A program made the position numbers and the translations under genes. Positions 53,185 to 62,019 of a DNA stretch of 64,000 nt are shown piece by piece (position 1 is the stretch's first letter; every line of letters starts with the position of its first letter). The notes under the pieces were generated by a model that did no database searches, was not told the DNA's origin, and saw only the letters and a list, made by a program, of their open reading frames with translations. This DNA comes from Pedobacter steynii (GTDB lineage: Bacteria; Bacteroidota; Bacteroidia; Sphingobacteriales; Sphingobacteriaceae), in NCBI RefSeq assembly GCF_900103665.1, contig NZ_FNGY01000003.1:558001-622000 (forward strand). The letters run 5' to 3'.

Positions 53185-54621
53185 TTATGGGTAAAGTCTT
53201 TCCATTGCACGGCCTTTCAGGTCCATGCGGTGTTTGATGATCTGATTTTCGTCGCCATAACTGCTGTACCAATGCGGCTCATCAAGCCCCTTTTCCCAAT
53301 GGGAAAGCATGGCCATTAGTTCTTTTACTTTCGCCGGATACTTTTCCGACAGGTTGTTGTTTTCTGAAATGTCCTTGCTAAGGTCAAAGAGCAGGACTTT
53401 ATCTTTTACACGGATGAGTTTCCAGGAGGCCGACCTGATGGCAGCAGCAACCCCTCTCCTCCAGTACAAGGCCTGGTGTGGTTTTGCTTTATTACCTGAT
53501 GTTAAATAAGGAAGCAGGTTTACGCCATCCAGCTTCTTTTGCCCTTTTTGTTTGCCTTTACCTGCAGCAAGTACAGTGGGCAGAATATCCAGAGAAATTA
53601 CAGGCCGGTGATCTGTTTGATTGGCCGCAAGATGCCCGGGCCACTTCATCATCATGGCTACCCGGATTCCGCCTTCCCATTTGGAACCTTTCATTCCTCT
53701 CAGGACTCCGTTATCCGAAGAATTTACCGTTGCGCCTCCGTTATCATTGATAAAGACAACGATTGTATTTTCTTCCAGTCCGTTTGCTTTAATCGCATTC
53801 AGCACCCGCCCTACTCCCTCATCCAAAGAAGTCATCATTGCGGCGTAGGCCCTTCTTCCGCTATCCGGAATATTCGCAAACCGCTCCATCAAATCCTTTC
53901 TCGCGTTCATAGGGGTATGGACCGCATTATAAGACAGGTACATAAAAAAAGGATTGCTTTTATTTTTCGCTATGAAAGCGGATGCTTTATCGGTAAACAT
54001 ATCCGTGAGGTAGGTAATTTCCTGTTCGGGAACCTCCTTCTGGTTGTCGTACAAGGCGTACTCTTTCTTTCTGGCACCTTTGTAAGCAAAGAAATCCCGG
54101 TGTCCGCCTGTAAAACCATAAAATTCATCAAAGCCCCTGCGCAAGGGGAAATGTTTTTGTTCCGCTCCCTGATGCCATTTCCCAATGGCAATCGTTCTGT
54201 AGCCATTGTCCTGCATCTCATTTCCAATCGTCCTTTCTGCAGTGTCCATTCCTACATCACTGAGCTGATATCCCGCAGCGACTTTAACAGAGGTATTGTG
54301 TTCAAAGCCGAAACGCTGCTGATAACGACCTGTTAAAATACCTGCACGGGATGGCGCGCATACTGAAGCAGAAACGTAAGCATCGGTAAAGCGGATGCCT
54401 TGTCTGGCAATCGCATCTATATTTGGTGTAGGGATCTGTGTTCCCCCATAGCAACCAAAATCCGCATATCCGGCATCATCGCTTACAATAACAATCACAT
54501 TGGGTTTTACCCTCTTGTGTTGCTTACCGCCAGGTAGCCGATCTCCAGGCCCCATCGCATTTGCTGAAGACGCAGCCAGCAAAACGCCAAACATCAGGAT
54601 GATCAATTGATTTTTCTTCAT
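53185..54621 (-). CDS. Formylglycine-dependent sulfatase
   Basis: A 478-residue sulfatase with a signal peptide (1-22). The metal-binding start VIVIVSDDAGYADFGCYGG (~42-60) and the maturation motif CAPSR (88-92, in ASVCAPSRAGILTGR) are intact, so Cys88 would become formylglycine. Later landmarks are GKWHQG, NDNGG and KGSKWEGGIRV. In this locus it would remove sulfate from chondroitin sulfate before or after lyase cutting. It is first after the regulator gene and 16 bp before the lyase gene. Confidence 0.94.
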   Translation of the reverse strand: MKKNQLIILMFGVLLAASSANAMGPGDRLPGGKQHKRVKPNVIVIVSDDAGYADFGCYGGTQIPTPNIDAIARQGIRFTDAYVSASVCAPSRAGILTGRYQQRFGFEHNTSVKVAAGYQLSDVGMDTAERTIGNEMQDNGYRTIAIGKWHQGAEQKHFPLRRGFDEFYGFTGGHRDFFAYKGARKKEYALYDNQKEVPEQEITYLTDMFTDKASAFIAKNKSNPFFMYLSYNAVHTPMNARKDLMERFANIPDSGRRAYAAMMTSLDEGVGRVLNAIKANGLEENTIVVFINDNGGATVNSSDNGVLRGMKGSKWEGGIRVAMMMKWPGHLAANQTDHRPVISLDILPTVLAAGKGKQKGQKKLDGVNLLPYLTSGNKAKPHQALYWRRGVAAAIRSASWKLIRVKDKVLLFDLSKDISENNNLSEKYPAKVKELMAMLSHWEKGLDEPHWYSSYGDENQIIKHRMDLKGRAMERLYP

Positions 54622-54697
54622 AATTCTTTTACTACAGAAATCAAATATTCAGTTTAATTCGCTGATTAAAGAGGAAAAATCGGTTAAAAAGGGGGGA

Positions 54698-57600
54698 CTA
54701 ATTTGTTTTTCTGACGTATTCCGAAGGTGCCACACCAAATTGCTTCCGGAACTCTTTGCTAAAATATTTCCTGTCGTTAAAGCCAACTGCATAAGCGACC
54801 TCAGCAATATTCAACTGGTGTTCCGATAAAAGCTGAGCGGCTCTTTTCAGTCGCTGAGATTTGATAAAGTCCGTGATCGATAATCCGGTAAGCGCCTTGA
54901 TCTTTTTATACAAAACGGTTTGACTCATCCCGATCTCCTCCACCAGGCTGCCCACGTTAAATTCTGGATCTTCCATATGGTTTTCCAGCAACCTCATGAG
55001 CTTGTCGAGGAACAACTCATCAGGAGAGGTAATTTCGATTCTTCCCGGCATGAGTAAAACCTGTCTGTTATATTTCTGCCGAAGCCCTTCGCGTCCAAGT
55101 AACAGATTCCGGATACTAAGCTCCAGCACCTGTATGCTAAAAGGTTTAGTGATGTAAATATCTGCTCCTGCTTCCAGTCCATCCACCTGATGGAGATGGG
55201 AAGCCATAGCGGTGAGCATAATCACAGGGATATGATTGGTCCGCTCTTCCTGCTTTAATTTAGCACACAGCTCCAGGCCATTCATTCCCGGCATCGTCAC
55301 ATCACTGATGATCAGGTCGGGGAGCTCTTCAATTGCCACATTCCAACCCTCCAATCCATTTGCACATTCCAGCAAATGATAGGTATGCTGTAAAGATTGA
55401 AGGATAAATCCTCTCAGTTCGTCATTATCTTCGACTACCAGAACCGTATATTTCTTTTCCCCGGCAGGAGCATCCTCTTTTCTACCGGTATCTGCGGACA
55501 GTATTTCTGGTAGCGTTGCAGGAAAAGGGAGCAGATCCGATGATACTGCCAATTCCTCCGGGCTAAAATGAGCCGACCCCATAGGTAGCCTCACCGTCAG
55601 ACTGGTTTTTCCGCTGCGCTGTACTGTAGCCAGTTCACTGGAAACAGAAATTTCTCCATGATGAAGCTCTACAATGTTTTTCACCAGCGCCAAACCAATG
55701 CCCCAACCTTCGGTACTTATTTTACCGGATTTTACCTGATAGAAATTACTGAATATCTTATCCAGCAGTTCCGCAGGAATTCCAATCCCGTTATCCTGTA
55801 TGACCAGCTTTGTCTGTCCGTTTTCTATTCCGACAAAAAAGTGGATCTTTCCGCCATCGGGTGTATATTTAAAAGCGTTGGACAGGATGTTATAACAAAC
55901 CTTCTCCAGTTGTGCAGGGTCAAAAAAGAGCAACAATTCTTCCTCCGGAGCTTCAAAACTATAAGTGATATTTTTGAGTTCAGCGAGTCCTTCATAGCTG
56001 TTAAAAATCTGCCGGCAGAAAGCAATCAGCTCATTTTGCGTTACCCGGAGTTTGACATTCCCTGTTTCTATTTTTCGGAAATCCAACAGCTCGGTAATTA
56101 AGCGTAGCAAACGGTCTGTATTTTTCTTAATGCCAGACAGCGGATGATGGATCAACTCATTGTCTTTGCTCAATTGGATGAGTTTTTCCAGAGGAGCAAA
56201 AATTAAGCTGAGTGGTGTACGGATTTCATGGGAGATCCTGGTAAAAAAGTCCAGCTTCATCTGATAAAGCTCCTCTTGCCTTTCATTGTTCAGGTGCTCA
56301 TAATAAAGTTCGGATTCCAGGCGCTCCTGTCTGCGGAAGAAACGAAAGATGAGGTAAAGCAGTGTGCTTCCCGCAACGATATAAAATAAATAAGCCCACC
56401 AGCTGCGCCACAAAGGTGGCAGTATCCGAATATCTAATGCAGTGGGCTGCTCATTCCAGACGCCATCATTATTGCTTCCTTTAACCAGTAATTTATACTT
56501 TCCTGCAGGCAGGTTCGTATAGGTGGCGGTAGGGATCGTCACATAGTTCCAGTCTTTTTCAAAACCTTCCAATTTGTAAGCATATTTATTACGTTCCGGC
56601 TGGATATAATTTAAAGCCACGAAATCAATACTGAAGATGTCCTGATCGGCAGCAAAAGTAATCTCTTTAACGCTGCTGATGTCCTGTTTTAACAATTGGT
56701 CAGGCCCTCCTACCAAAACGGGTTTATTAAAAAGCTTCAGTCCCGAGAAATCAACCTTAGGAAGGTGTTCATTCTCTTTTATTTCTCTTGGGGTGAAAGC
56801 CACAAGTCCGTTATAACTTCCGAAATAAAGCTTTCCTTTTTCATCTTTATAAGCAGAGTTGAAGTTAAACTCATTTGCAGGTAATCCATCATTGATGTTG
56901 TAATTTTTGAAAGAACGTTGTTTCAGGTCGAACTTACTGAGCCCCCGGTCGGTACTCAACCACAAACTCCCCTCATTGTCTTCGAGAATACCAATAACGT
57001 TATCACTGGCAAGCCCGTTTTGTCTGGTATAAGTGGTAAAGGTCTTCGTTTTCGGATGATATAAACTCAAACCACCATGATGCGTTCCTACCCATATGTT
57101 GCTATCATGATCTTCCTGGATACAGTTGATCTGATTCGATTGCAGACTGTCTTTATGCGTCGTGCTTTTCAGAAAAACTTTAAACTGCTTTGCTCCCGGC
57201 GACAAAAGATTGAGGCCTCTGGGGGTACCCACCCAAAAGTTCTTTTTGCTATCCGAAAAAGAGAACCGAATATAGCTGCTGCTGAGCCTTAAACCGGAAG
57301 AACGTAAATCGGTTAATACCGAGAATGTTTGCTTTTCCGGATCAAAGAGGTTCAATCCTTTTGAAGAAGTACCAATCCATAAACGACCCTGATGGTCTTC
57401 AGAGATACTGCTCACATACCCATAGCTTAAGCTGGCCGGATTATTGGGATCATGCCGGTAGTGTTTAAACTTTCCGGTGGCAGGATTAAATAATTCCAGT
57501 CCACCTTGGAATAAGCCAACCCAGATTTGCCCTTTTCTATCTTTATAAATGGCCTTAATGGTGTTGGAACTGAGACTATTTGGATCTGAAGGATTATTTA

Positions 57601-58798
57601 CATATTGCTTAAATTCATTGGTCCTGGTATTGAAATAATTTAGTCCCTGCCCCTCCGTTCCAACCCATAGGTTCTTTTTGTCGTCTGCGGCAATCACACT
57701 AATGATGTCGCTGCTGATGCTGTTCCTGTATTTACTATACTTATAAACGGTAAAAGGTACCGCATTCTGATGGGTCACATTCACTCCGCCAAACATCGTT
57801 CCTATCCATACAGAGCCATAATTATCCTCATAAATGTCTTTGATGGAATTGTCGCTTAAGCTTTTTCGGTTCTCCGAATCATGTTTAAAGCCCTTGAACC
57901 GGAGTGTTACAGGATCCAGAATATTCAGCCCGTTCATTGTCGCCACCCATAAATGACCATCTTTTCCAGGCATTATTTTACGAATGATGTCATTGCTGAT
58001 TCCATCATTCCTCATTGGATCATGTTTAAACCGGATAAATGAACCTGATTCGGGAACAAAAAGATTTAATCCCTCGGCCTCTGTTCCAATCCAAATCCTC
58101 CCTTGCCGGTCTTCAGTAATGGTCTTTATGGAATTGCCACTGATACTGCCTGCTTTGGAAGGAAGATGAACAAATGAACTGAAAACATACTGGCCATTTT
58201 TAAGCGTCATCCTGCTCAGACCTTCTGTGCTGCCTACCCAGATATTTGATTTACTGTCTTCAAAAACAGCGTAAATGATATTTCCTGCCAGTCCATCTTT
58301 TTTAAAGTATTTCCTGAATTTTCGGGTTTTCGGGTTTTCAAGGATGCTTAGTCCATTATACGTACCAAACAAGACTTTTCCTTTACGTCCTGCAAATATC
58401 GAAAGGATAATCTTGTCACTGATGCCATTTTGATCTCCGGGTTTAAAGATGATGCGCTCAAACTGATCGGTTTCGGGAATATACCTGTTGAGCCCGTTCT
58501 GAGTACCTATCCAGAGATTTTTTTGCCGGTCTTCGGTAATGGCATAGATATAATCTTCGGAACTGATAGAGGAAGGATCGCCCTCCCGTGTTTTATATAT
58601 TTTAACGGATTTACCATCATAGCGGTTCAGGCAATCCCTCGTCCCGAACCACATATACCCTCTGCTGTCTTTACAGATGGCCAAAACCGTACTCTGCGAC
58701 AAGCCATTGGTAACCGATAAATGATCAAAGGAAAACTGACCAAACACAGTATTAAAAAACAAAACAATTGTTAAGGTTATAAATAGGTGTTTAGGCAT
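54698..58798 (-). CDS. Hybrid two-component regulator of the chondroitin locus
   Basis: A ~1366-residue hybrid protein from the ATG at 58796-58798, where the signal peptide starts. Order: 14 or so propeller repeats in the periplasm (~25-690, such as DRQKNLWIGTQNGLNRY), Y_Y_Y domain (~735-805), membrane segment (~815-840), HisKA with HEIRTPLS (~885), HATPase with DNGIGIP and GWGIGLALVKNI (~1000-1050), receiver with phospho-Asp in LIISDVTMPGMNGLELC (~1140), and AraC-type HTH (~1260-1360, ending KQFGVAPSEYV). It would sense an unsaturated disaccharide and switch on the five genes behind it. Confidence 0.95.
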   Translation of the reverse strand: MPKHLFITLTIVLFFNTVFGQFSFDHLSVTNGLSQSTVLAICKDSRGYMWFGTRDCLNRYDGKSVKIYKTREGDPSSISSEDYIYAITEDRQKNLWIGTQNGLNRYIPETDQFERIIFKPGDQNGISDKIILSIFAGRKGKVLFGTYNGLSILENPKTRKFRKYFKKDGLAGNIIYAVFEDSKSNIWVGSTEGLSRMTLKNGQYVFSSFVHLPSKAGSISGNSIKTITEDRQGRIWIGTEAEGLNLFVPESGSFIRFKHDPMRNDGISNDIIRKIMPGKDGHLWVATMNGLNILDPVTLRFKGFKHDSENRKSLSDNSIKDIYEDNYGSVWIGTMFGGVNVTHQNAVPFTVYKYSKYRNSISSDIISVIAADDKKNLWVGTEGQGLNYFNTRTNEFKQYVNNPSDPNSLSSNTIKAIYKDRKGQIWVGLFQGGLELFNPATGKFKHYRHDPNNPASLSYGYVSSISEDHQGRLWIGTSSKGLNLFDPEKQTFSVLTDLRSSGLRLSSSYIRFSFSDSKKNFWVGTPRGLNLLSPGAKQFKVFLKSTTHKDSLQSNQINCIQEDHDSNIWVGTHHGGLSLYHPKTKTFTTYTRQNGLASDNVIGILEDNEGSLWLSTDRGLSKFDLKQRSFKNYNINDGLPANEFNFNSAYKDEKGKLYFGSYNGLVAFTPREIKENEHLPKVDFSGLKLFNKPVLVGGPDQLLKQDISSVKEITFAADQDIFSIDFVALNYIQPERNKYAYKLEGFEKDWNYVTIPTATYTNLPAGKYKLLVKGSNNDGVWNEQPTALDIRILPPLWRSWWAYLFYIVAGSTLLYLIFRFFRRQERLESELYYEHLNNERQEELYQMKLDFFTRISHEIRTPLSLIFAPLEKLIQLSKDNELIHHPLSGIKKNTDRLLRLITELLDFRKIETGNVKLRVTQNELIAFCRQIFNSYEGLAELKNITYSFEAPEEELLLFFDPAQLEKVCYNILSNAFKYTPDGGKIHFFVGIENGQTKLVIQDNGIGIPAELLDKIFSNFYQVKSGKISTEGWGIGLALVKNIVELHHGEISVSSELATVQRSGKTSLTVRLPMGSAHFSPEELAVSSDLLPFPATLPEILSADTGRKEDAPAGEKKYTVLVVEDNDELRGFILQSLQHTYHLLECANGLEGWNVAIEELPDLIISDVTMPGMNGLELCAKLKQEERTNHIPVIMLTAMASHLHQVDGLEAGADIYITKPFSIQVLELSIRNLLLGREGLRQKYNRQVLLMPGRIEITSPDELFLDKLMRLLENHMEDPEFNVGSLVEEIGMSQTVLYKKIKALTGLSITDFIKSQRLKRAAQLLSEHQLNIAEVAYAVGFNDRKYFSKEFRKQFGVAPSEYVRKTN

Positions 58799-58840
58799 GG
58801 TGATGGTCAGGAAGGCTTGGTTAGGTCCTGACAATTATAC

Positions 58841-58889
58841 AAAAAAAATACGCTTAATGCGGGCAGACCTCTTACATTAAGCGTATTTT
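58841..58889 (-). terminator. Intrinsic terminator of the tetR-doxX operon
   Basis: A perfect 15-bp inverted repeat (AAAATACGCTTAATG / CATTAAGCGTATTTT) with a 15-nt loop. On the minus strand it is followed by a run of T (58841-58848). It stands 12 bp after the DoxX stop and separates this operon from the hybrid regulator gene. Confidence 0.9.
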
Positions 58890-58901
58890 CGGAAAAGCAG
58901 A

Positions 58902-59333
58902 CTAGCGTCTGCGTTTGCTCAGGTTATTGCTGATGATTTGATCTACACTATACTTTCCACTTCCGGAAACGAAAAGGAAGGCATAAACGACCAGGTAATG
59001 TAATGCCATTTCTTTTTTATCAAAACCATCAGGTCCATGAACGATAAAAATTGCAATCAGCATCGTCACGATCAAAGGAATCACAGCCAGCCTTGTTCCC
59101 AATCCGATCAGGACAAGGATAGAACATAAAAATTCTGCAAAAACAGCCAATGCCAGTGAAGCAGGTTCACCAACTCCTATCGGATCACCAAATTGAATAG
59201 GTCCGCCACCGGTTAGCATTTGTAATTTCTGATAGCCATGAAATAGCATAAAAACAGCAATGGAAACGCGCAGGACCAGCAGCATAAAGTGAATGCCCTC
59301 GTGGTTGAAATTGGTGTTGAATAATTTTTTCAT
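58902..59333 (-). CDS. DoxX-family membrane protein
   Basis: A 143-residue protein with four hydrophobic segments. The start (LLVLRVSIAVFMLFHGYQKL) and PASLALAVFAEFLCSILVLI, then GLGTRLAVIPL, follow the DoxX/SURF4-like pattern. DoxX proteins sit in the inner membrane and are linked to redox stress or quinone-related functions in some species. It lies 61 bp after the TetR gene on the same strand, and a strong terminator follows. Confidence 0.85.
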   Translation of the reverse strand: MKKLFNTNFNHEGIHFMLLVLRVSIAVFMLFHGYQKLQMLTGGGPIQFGDPIGVGEPASLALAVFAEFLCSILVLIGLGTRLAVIPLIVTMLIAIFIVHGPDGFDKKEMALHYLVVYAFLFVSGSGKYSVDQIISNNLSKRRR

Positions 59334-59394
59334 CTGGATAGATTGTTTAGTTTGAATCGTTTATTAATTAATGGTATTTATTAAAGCTATGAAT

Positions 59395-60000
59395 TTATTT
59401 GCTCGTTATGGAAATAATGAACCCTGAAATTGCATCCTGAAGAATCATTTTCTTCGAAGCATCCGGTTTTCCTTCTTTCTGAATCATCTGAATAGAAACC
59501 AGGCCATGAAGGATCGATAAGTAAGTATGGTATTTAAGGAAATAGTCTGCTTCCGGATGATTGCTTTCTGCAATCGCGGCTTTGATTGTGGAAATCATGA
59601 TCCCTGTAGCCGTTTTCATCTCTATGATCTGGTTTACGCGGTCACAGGCCGGAATGCCAAGACCGAACATCAATTGATAATACTCATTGTGGTCAAAAGC
59701 AAAATCCCAGTAGGCATGTGCCATCGCTTCCAGCTGTTGCGCCGGAACCTCATATTGGTCTTTCACCTCCTGAAGGGTCTCAGACAGCTTTTGAAATCCT
59801 TCTTTGGTGAATTCCAGCAGAATCGCTTCCTTATTTTCAAAATGGTTATAAATCACAGGAATGCTGTACTCAATCGCATCTGCAATCTTACGGATCGATA
59901 AGGATTGCCAGCCATCAGATATGACCTGTTGCCATGCCGCTTCAAGAATGCTTGCTTTAAATTCTTCCTTCTGCCTTATTTTACGTTCTGCGATTCCCAT
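59395..60000 (-). CDS. TetR/AcrR-family repressor
   Basis: A 201-residue regulator. The HTH lies at ~12-60 (ILEAAWQQVISDGWQSLSIR, KIADAIEYSIPVIYNHFENK), and the C-terminal helical domain includes YWDFAFDHNEYYQLMFGLG, the WHG-like type. It probably represses itself and the DoxX gene downstream. A perfect long palindrome overlapping the promoter lies just ahead of its start codon. Confidence 0.9.
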   Translation of the reverse strand: MGIAERKIRQKEEFKASILEAAWQQVISDGWQSLSIRKIADAIEYSIPVIYNHFENKEAILLEFTKEGFQKLSETLQEVKDQYEVPAQQLEAMAHAYWDFAFDHNEYYQLMFGLGIPACDRVNQIIEMKTATGIMISTIKAAIAESNHPEADYFLKYHTYLSILHGLVSIQMIQKEGKPDASKKMILQDAISGFIISITSK

Positions 60001-60011
60001 AGACTATGAAT

Positions 60012-60060
60012 TTTTGTTAACACTGTTAACAAAAGTAATGGGTAAATTATATTTTAAAAA
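60012..60060 (-). promoter_or_regulatory. Promoter and TetR-type operator
   Basis: Two 11-bp arms, TTTTGTTAACA (60012-60022) and TGTTAACAAAA (60024-60034), form a perfect palindrome around one base. On the minus strand a -7 element TACTTTTG (60030-60037) overlaps the palindrome, with TTTT 19 bp upstream at 60057-60060. Repressor binding would cover the promoter. Confidence 0.65.
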
Positions 60061-60114
60061 GTCTTTATAGAATTCTGACTTAAATACAACAAATAAAAAG
60101 GCTTAACACAACAG

Positions 60115-60708
60115 TTAATCGATAATTAACCGGAAAGTCAGGTTGATTCTGGCTGAGGTCACCTGCACTGTTTTTGGCAAACGGTGTTCCCAATAATGTT
60201 GCGTTTCCCCCTTCATGATCAGCACACTGCCATGACTCAGGTCTACAGAAATAATCGGGATCTTTTCTACATAACGTCTGAATTGAAAAATCCGGTGCGC
60301 ACCGAAGCTGACAGAAGCAATGAGCGGATATTTCCCCAGGTTCTTTTCATTGTCCCTATGCCAGCCCATACTGTCACTCCCATCGCGGTAATGGTTGAGC
60401 AGGCAGGCATTGAACCTGGCATCATATTTTTCTTCAATACGGGCTTTGATCTTTGTCATCGTCTCCGTCCATGGCAAAGCATTCATCGTAATTCCGGAAT
60501 AGCTGTAGCTGATTCCTTCATCTCCATAAAATGCAGTGAATCTGGGTTGCAGGACAGTTTTACCAAATATTTTAATCGGTTCCTGTTTCCAGGCGACTCC
60601 GGTTGTCAGGTCATTAAAATATTCATTACTTTCTTCCCCGCTAAAAAAACCGGGAAGGAATAAGGCCTCTCCCGGAATCGGAAGGAGGTTAACATGATCT
60701 CCGTACAT
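60115..60708 (-). CDS. AlkB-like 2-oxoglutarate/Fe(II) dioxygenase
   Basis: A 197-residue enzyme from the ATG at 60706-60708; the longer frame would need a TTG start 13 codons upstream. The family path is clear: LPIPGEALFLPGFFSGEESN, RFTAFYGDEGISYSYSG, NACLLNHYRDGSDSMGWHRD with the Fe ligands His and Asp, FGAHRIFQFRR, and HYWEHRLPKT with the third His, then SARINLTFR. It would repair alkylated bases by oxidative dealkylation. It stands alone, with no adaptive-response partner gene nearby. Confidence 0.92.
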   Translation of the reverse strand: MYGDHVNLLPIPGEALFLPGFFSGEESNEYFNDLTTGVAWKQEPIKIFGKTVLQPRFTAFYGDEGISYSYSGITMNALPWTETMTKIKARIEEKYDARFNACLLNHYRDGSDSMGWHRDNEKNLGKYPLIASVSFGAHRIFQFRRYVEKIPIISVDLSHGSVLIMKGETQHYWEHRLPKTVQVTSARINLTFRLIID

Positions 60709-60786
60709 CGAATGACTATAAAATAGTTTTCCATAAAGATAATTCAATTTTAACTAAATATCCAGCATCTGCTATAAAACAACAAT

Positions 60787-60823
60787 GCAGATGGAAAAAA
60801 TACCTGAGTACTTAACCACCTGC
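60787..60823 (-). other. Conserved 3' hairpin after miniature M16 copy 1
   Basis: On the minus strand GCAGGTGG pairs with CCATCTGC, and inside it AAGTAC pairs with GTATTT around loop TCAG, with a few unpaired bases. A T-rich tract follows. It is the same structure as at 61519-61556, with base changes that keep pairing. Confidence 0.6.
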
Positions 60824-60861
60824 AATCATCCCCCTATGGATCTCTTTGCTAACGCTCCCGT

Positions 60862-61461
60862 TTATCTTGCAATAACAGATTCGCTATTTTCCTTCCATTC
60901 GCCAAATGCCCTTTTAGCTAATGCTTTTGCCTGGGCAACACTAATATTTCCTGCAATGGTGATGTAAGTTCTTGAAGGAATGATCTGTTTGTTATAAAAT
61001 GTTTTTACTTCGGCTAAAGAAACCCCCTGTTTTGTAGCCTTGATTACCTGATCTAAAGTAGGCTGATCGATTACGGTCTCCTGTAAAGCAGATGACATGA
61101 CTAAAAACGCATTTTCAAAATCTTCTGCATCTGCGGCCACATTGGCTTCATCAGCAGTAACGCTTACTTTAGGTGCAATTTCTTTTAGGCTATTCGCAAA
61201 AGCAACTTTACCTTTAGCACTTGCTCCTTCTGTTAAAAGCTTCGTTAATACTTCAGATACTGCGGCATTGGTGTTCAGGTCTTCGCCCTCAATTTTAACA
61301 GAGGCGAATACTTTTCCCATTCCGATATTCTCCGCTACCACGACTTCTATCCCGTTTTTTAATTTAAAACTTACGGGATCTTTCATCGTTACCTGCGCTT
61401 CAATATTACCGAACGCGAATACACCTATCATCATTATTAACACTTTTTTAATTGTTATCAT
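60862..61461 (-). CDS. Miniature M16-peptidase-like secreted protein, copy 1
   Basis: A 199-residue protein with a signal peptide (1-22, ending NIEAQ). Residues ~25-65 match the M16 start (DPVSFKLKNGIEVVVAENIG), ~70-120 the TKLLTEGASAKGKVAFANSL region, and ~155-195 the end of an M16 half (VKTFYNKQIIPSRTYITIAG, then AKALAKRAFGEWKENS). The zinc motif HxxEH and most of the fold between are missing, so it cannot be a peptidase. It is about a fifth of a full M16 protein. It is the longest of three tandem copies, and its role is unknown. Confidence 0.7.
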   Translation of the reverse strand: MITIKKVLIMMIGVFAFGNIEAQVTMKDPVSFKLKNGIEVVVAENIGMGKVFASVKIEGEDLNTNAAVSEVLTKLLTEGASAKGKVAFANSLKEIAPKVSVTADEANVAADAEDFENAFLVMSSALQETVIDQPTLDQVIKATKQGVSLAEVKTFYNKQIIPSRTYITIAGNISVAQAKALAKRAFGEWKENSESVIAR

Positions 61462-61518
61462 TTTTAATTCTATTTTTTTGGTTGATATACTTGAATTGAT
61501 TACTCGTTAAACAACAAT

Positions 61519-61556
61519 GCAGATGGAATAAATACCTGGGTATTTAAACCACCTGC
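61519..61556 (-). other. Conserved 3' hairpin after miniature M16 copy 2
   Basis: The outer arms are again GCAGGTGG and CCATCTGC; the inner stem here is AAATAC / GTATTT around loop CCAG. Relative to the copy at 60787 a G-T pair became A-T, so pairing is kept. It lies between the copy 2 remnant and copy 1. Confidence 0.6.
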
Positions 61557-61600
61557 AATTCTCCTCACTAAATCTCTCGCTCTGTGTTGCGCTCTCCAGC

Positions 61601-61770
61601 TTATTTTGTCAGTTCAGATGAACTGTTTTCTTTCCACTCGCCAAATGCCCTTTTTGCCAATACTTTTCCCGTTCCATTATTTTCAGCAACAATAACTTCT
61701 GCGCCGTTTTTTAATTTAAAGCTTACCGGATCTTTCATGATCCCTTGTGCCTGAATAATAGGTTTTTCAT
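61601..61770 (-). pseudogene. Remnant of miniature M16-like gene, copy 2
   Basis: Read from the ATG at 61768-61770, the frame breaks after 11 codons because 34 bases of the signal-peptide region are missing compared with copy 3. A second deletion removes the centre and joins ENNGTGK to VLAKRAFGEWKENSS. A 45-codon frame from 61738 (MKDPVSFKLK) is still open but has no signal peptide. Ends closely match copy 3 (SSSEL). The promoter in front is intact. Confidence 0.8.
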
Positions 61771-61824
61771 ATTGGTGTTTTTTAGGTTGTGTGTGTTCTT
61801 GGTCGATCTTTTTAATTGATGAAT

Positions 61825-61893
61825 CAAAGATATGGTGGTCTTACAAGGCTGGAAAGAGGGAATAGACGGAAAGGCAAAAGTGATCGGTGAATG
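61825..61893 (-). promoter_or_regulatory. Promoter region of copy 2, shared with copy 3
   Basis: On the minus strand TTTC, 19 bp, TATCTTTG (61825-61832 and 61852-61855). A ~44-bp block upstream (to 61893) is about 80% identical to the block in front of copy 3 and ends in the same CATTCACCG at the same distance. Confidence 0.6.
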
Positions 61894-61950
61894 GATATTT
61901 TTACCCTTTGGCCGCTCAACGGTTTTAATCAACCTAAAACTTAAATTATG

Positions 61951-61980
61951 AAAAAAGCAGATGGAAATTCTTCCATCTGC
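61951..61980 (-). terminator. Intrinsic terminator after miniature M16 copy 3
   Basis: A perfect 10-bp stem (GCAGATGGAA / TTCCATCTGC) with a 4-nt loop and six T following on the minus strand. Its arm is the same GCAGATGG word used in the two hairpins at 60787 and 61519. Confidence 0.9.
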
Positions 61981-62019
61981 AATCCTCCCCTACTTCTCCC
62001 CGTTTGTTTGATCTTGTTC

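Noticed and set aside
53539..54336. 265-codon plus-strand frame opposite the sulfatase gene
   Set aside because: Fully antisense to a sulfatase with intact motifs; the product shows no domain and is rich in residues typical of antisense frames.
61735..61932. 65-codon minus-strand frame across the copy 2 promoter
   Set aside because: It reads through the promoter into the frame-shifted remnant MKNLLFRHKGS and stops; better explained as a pseudogene with its promoter.
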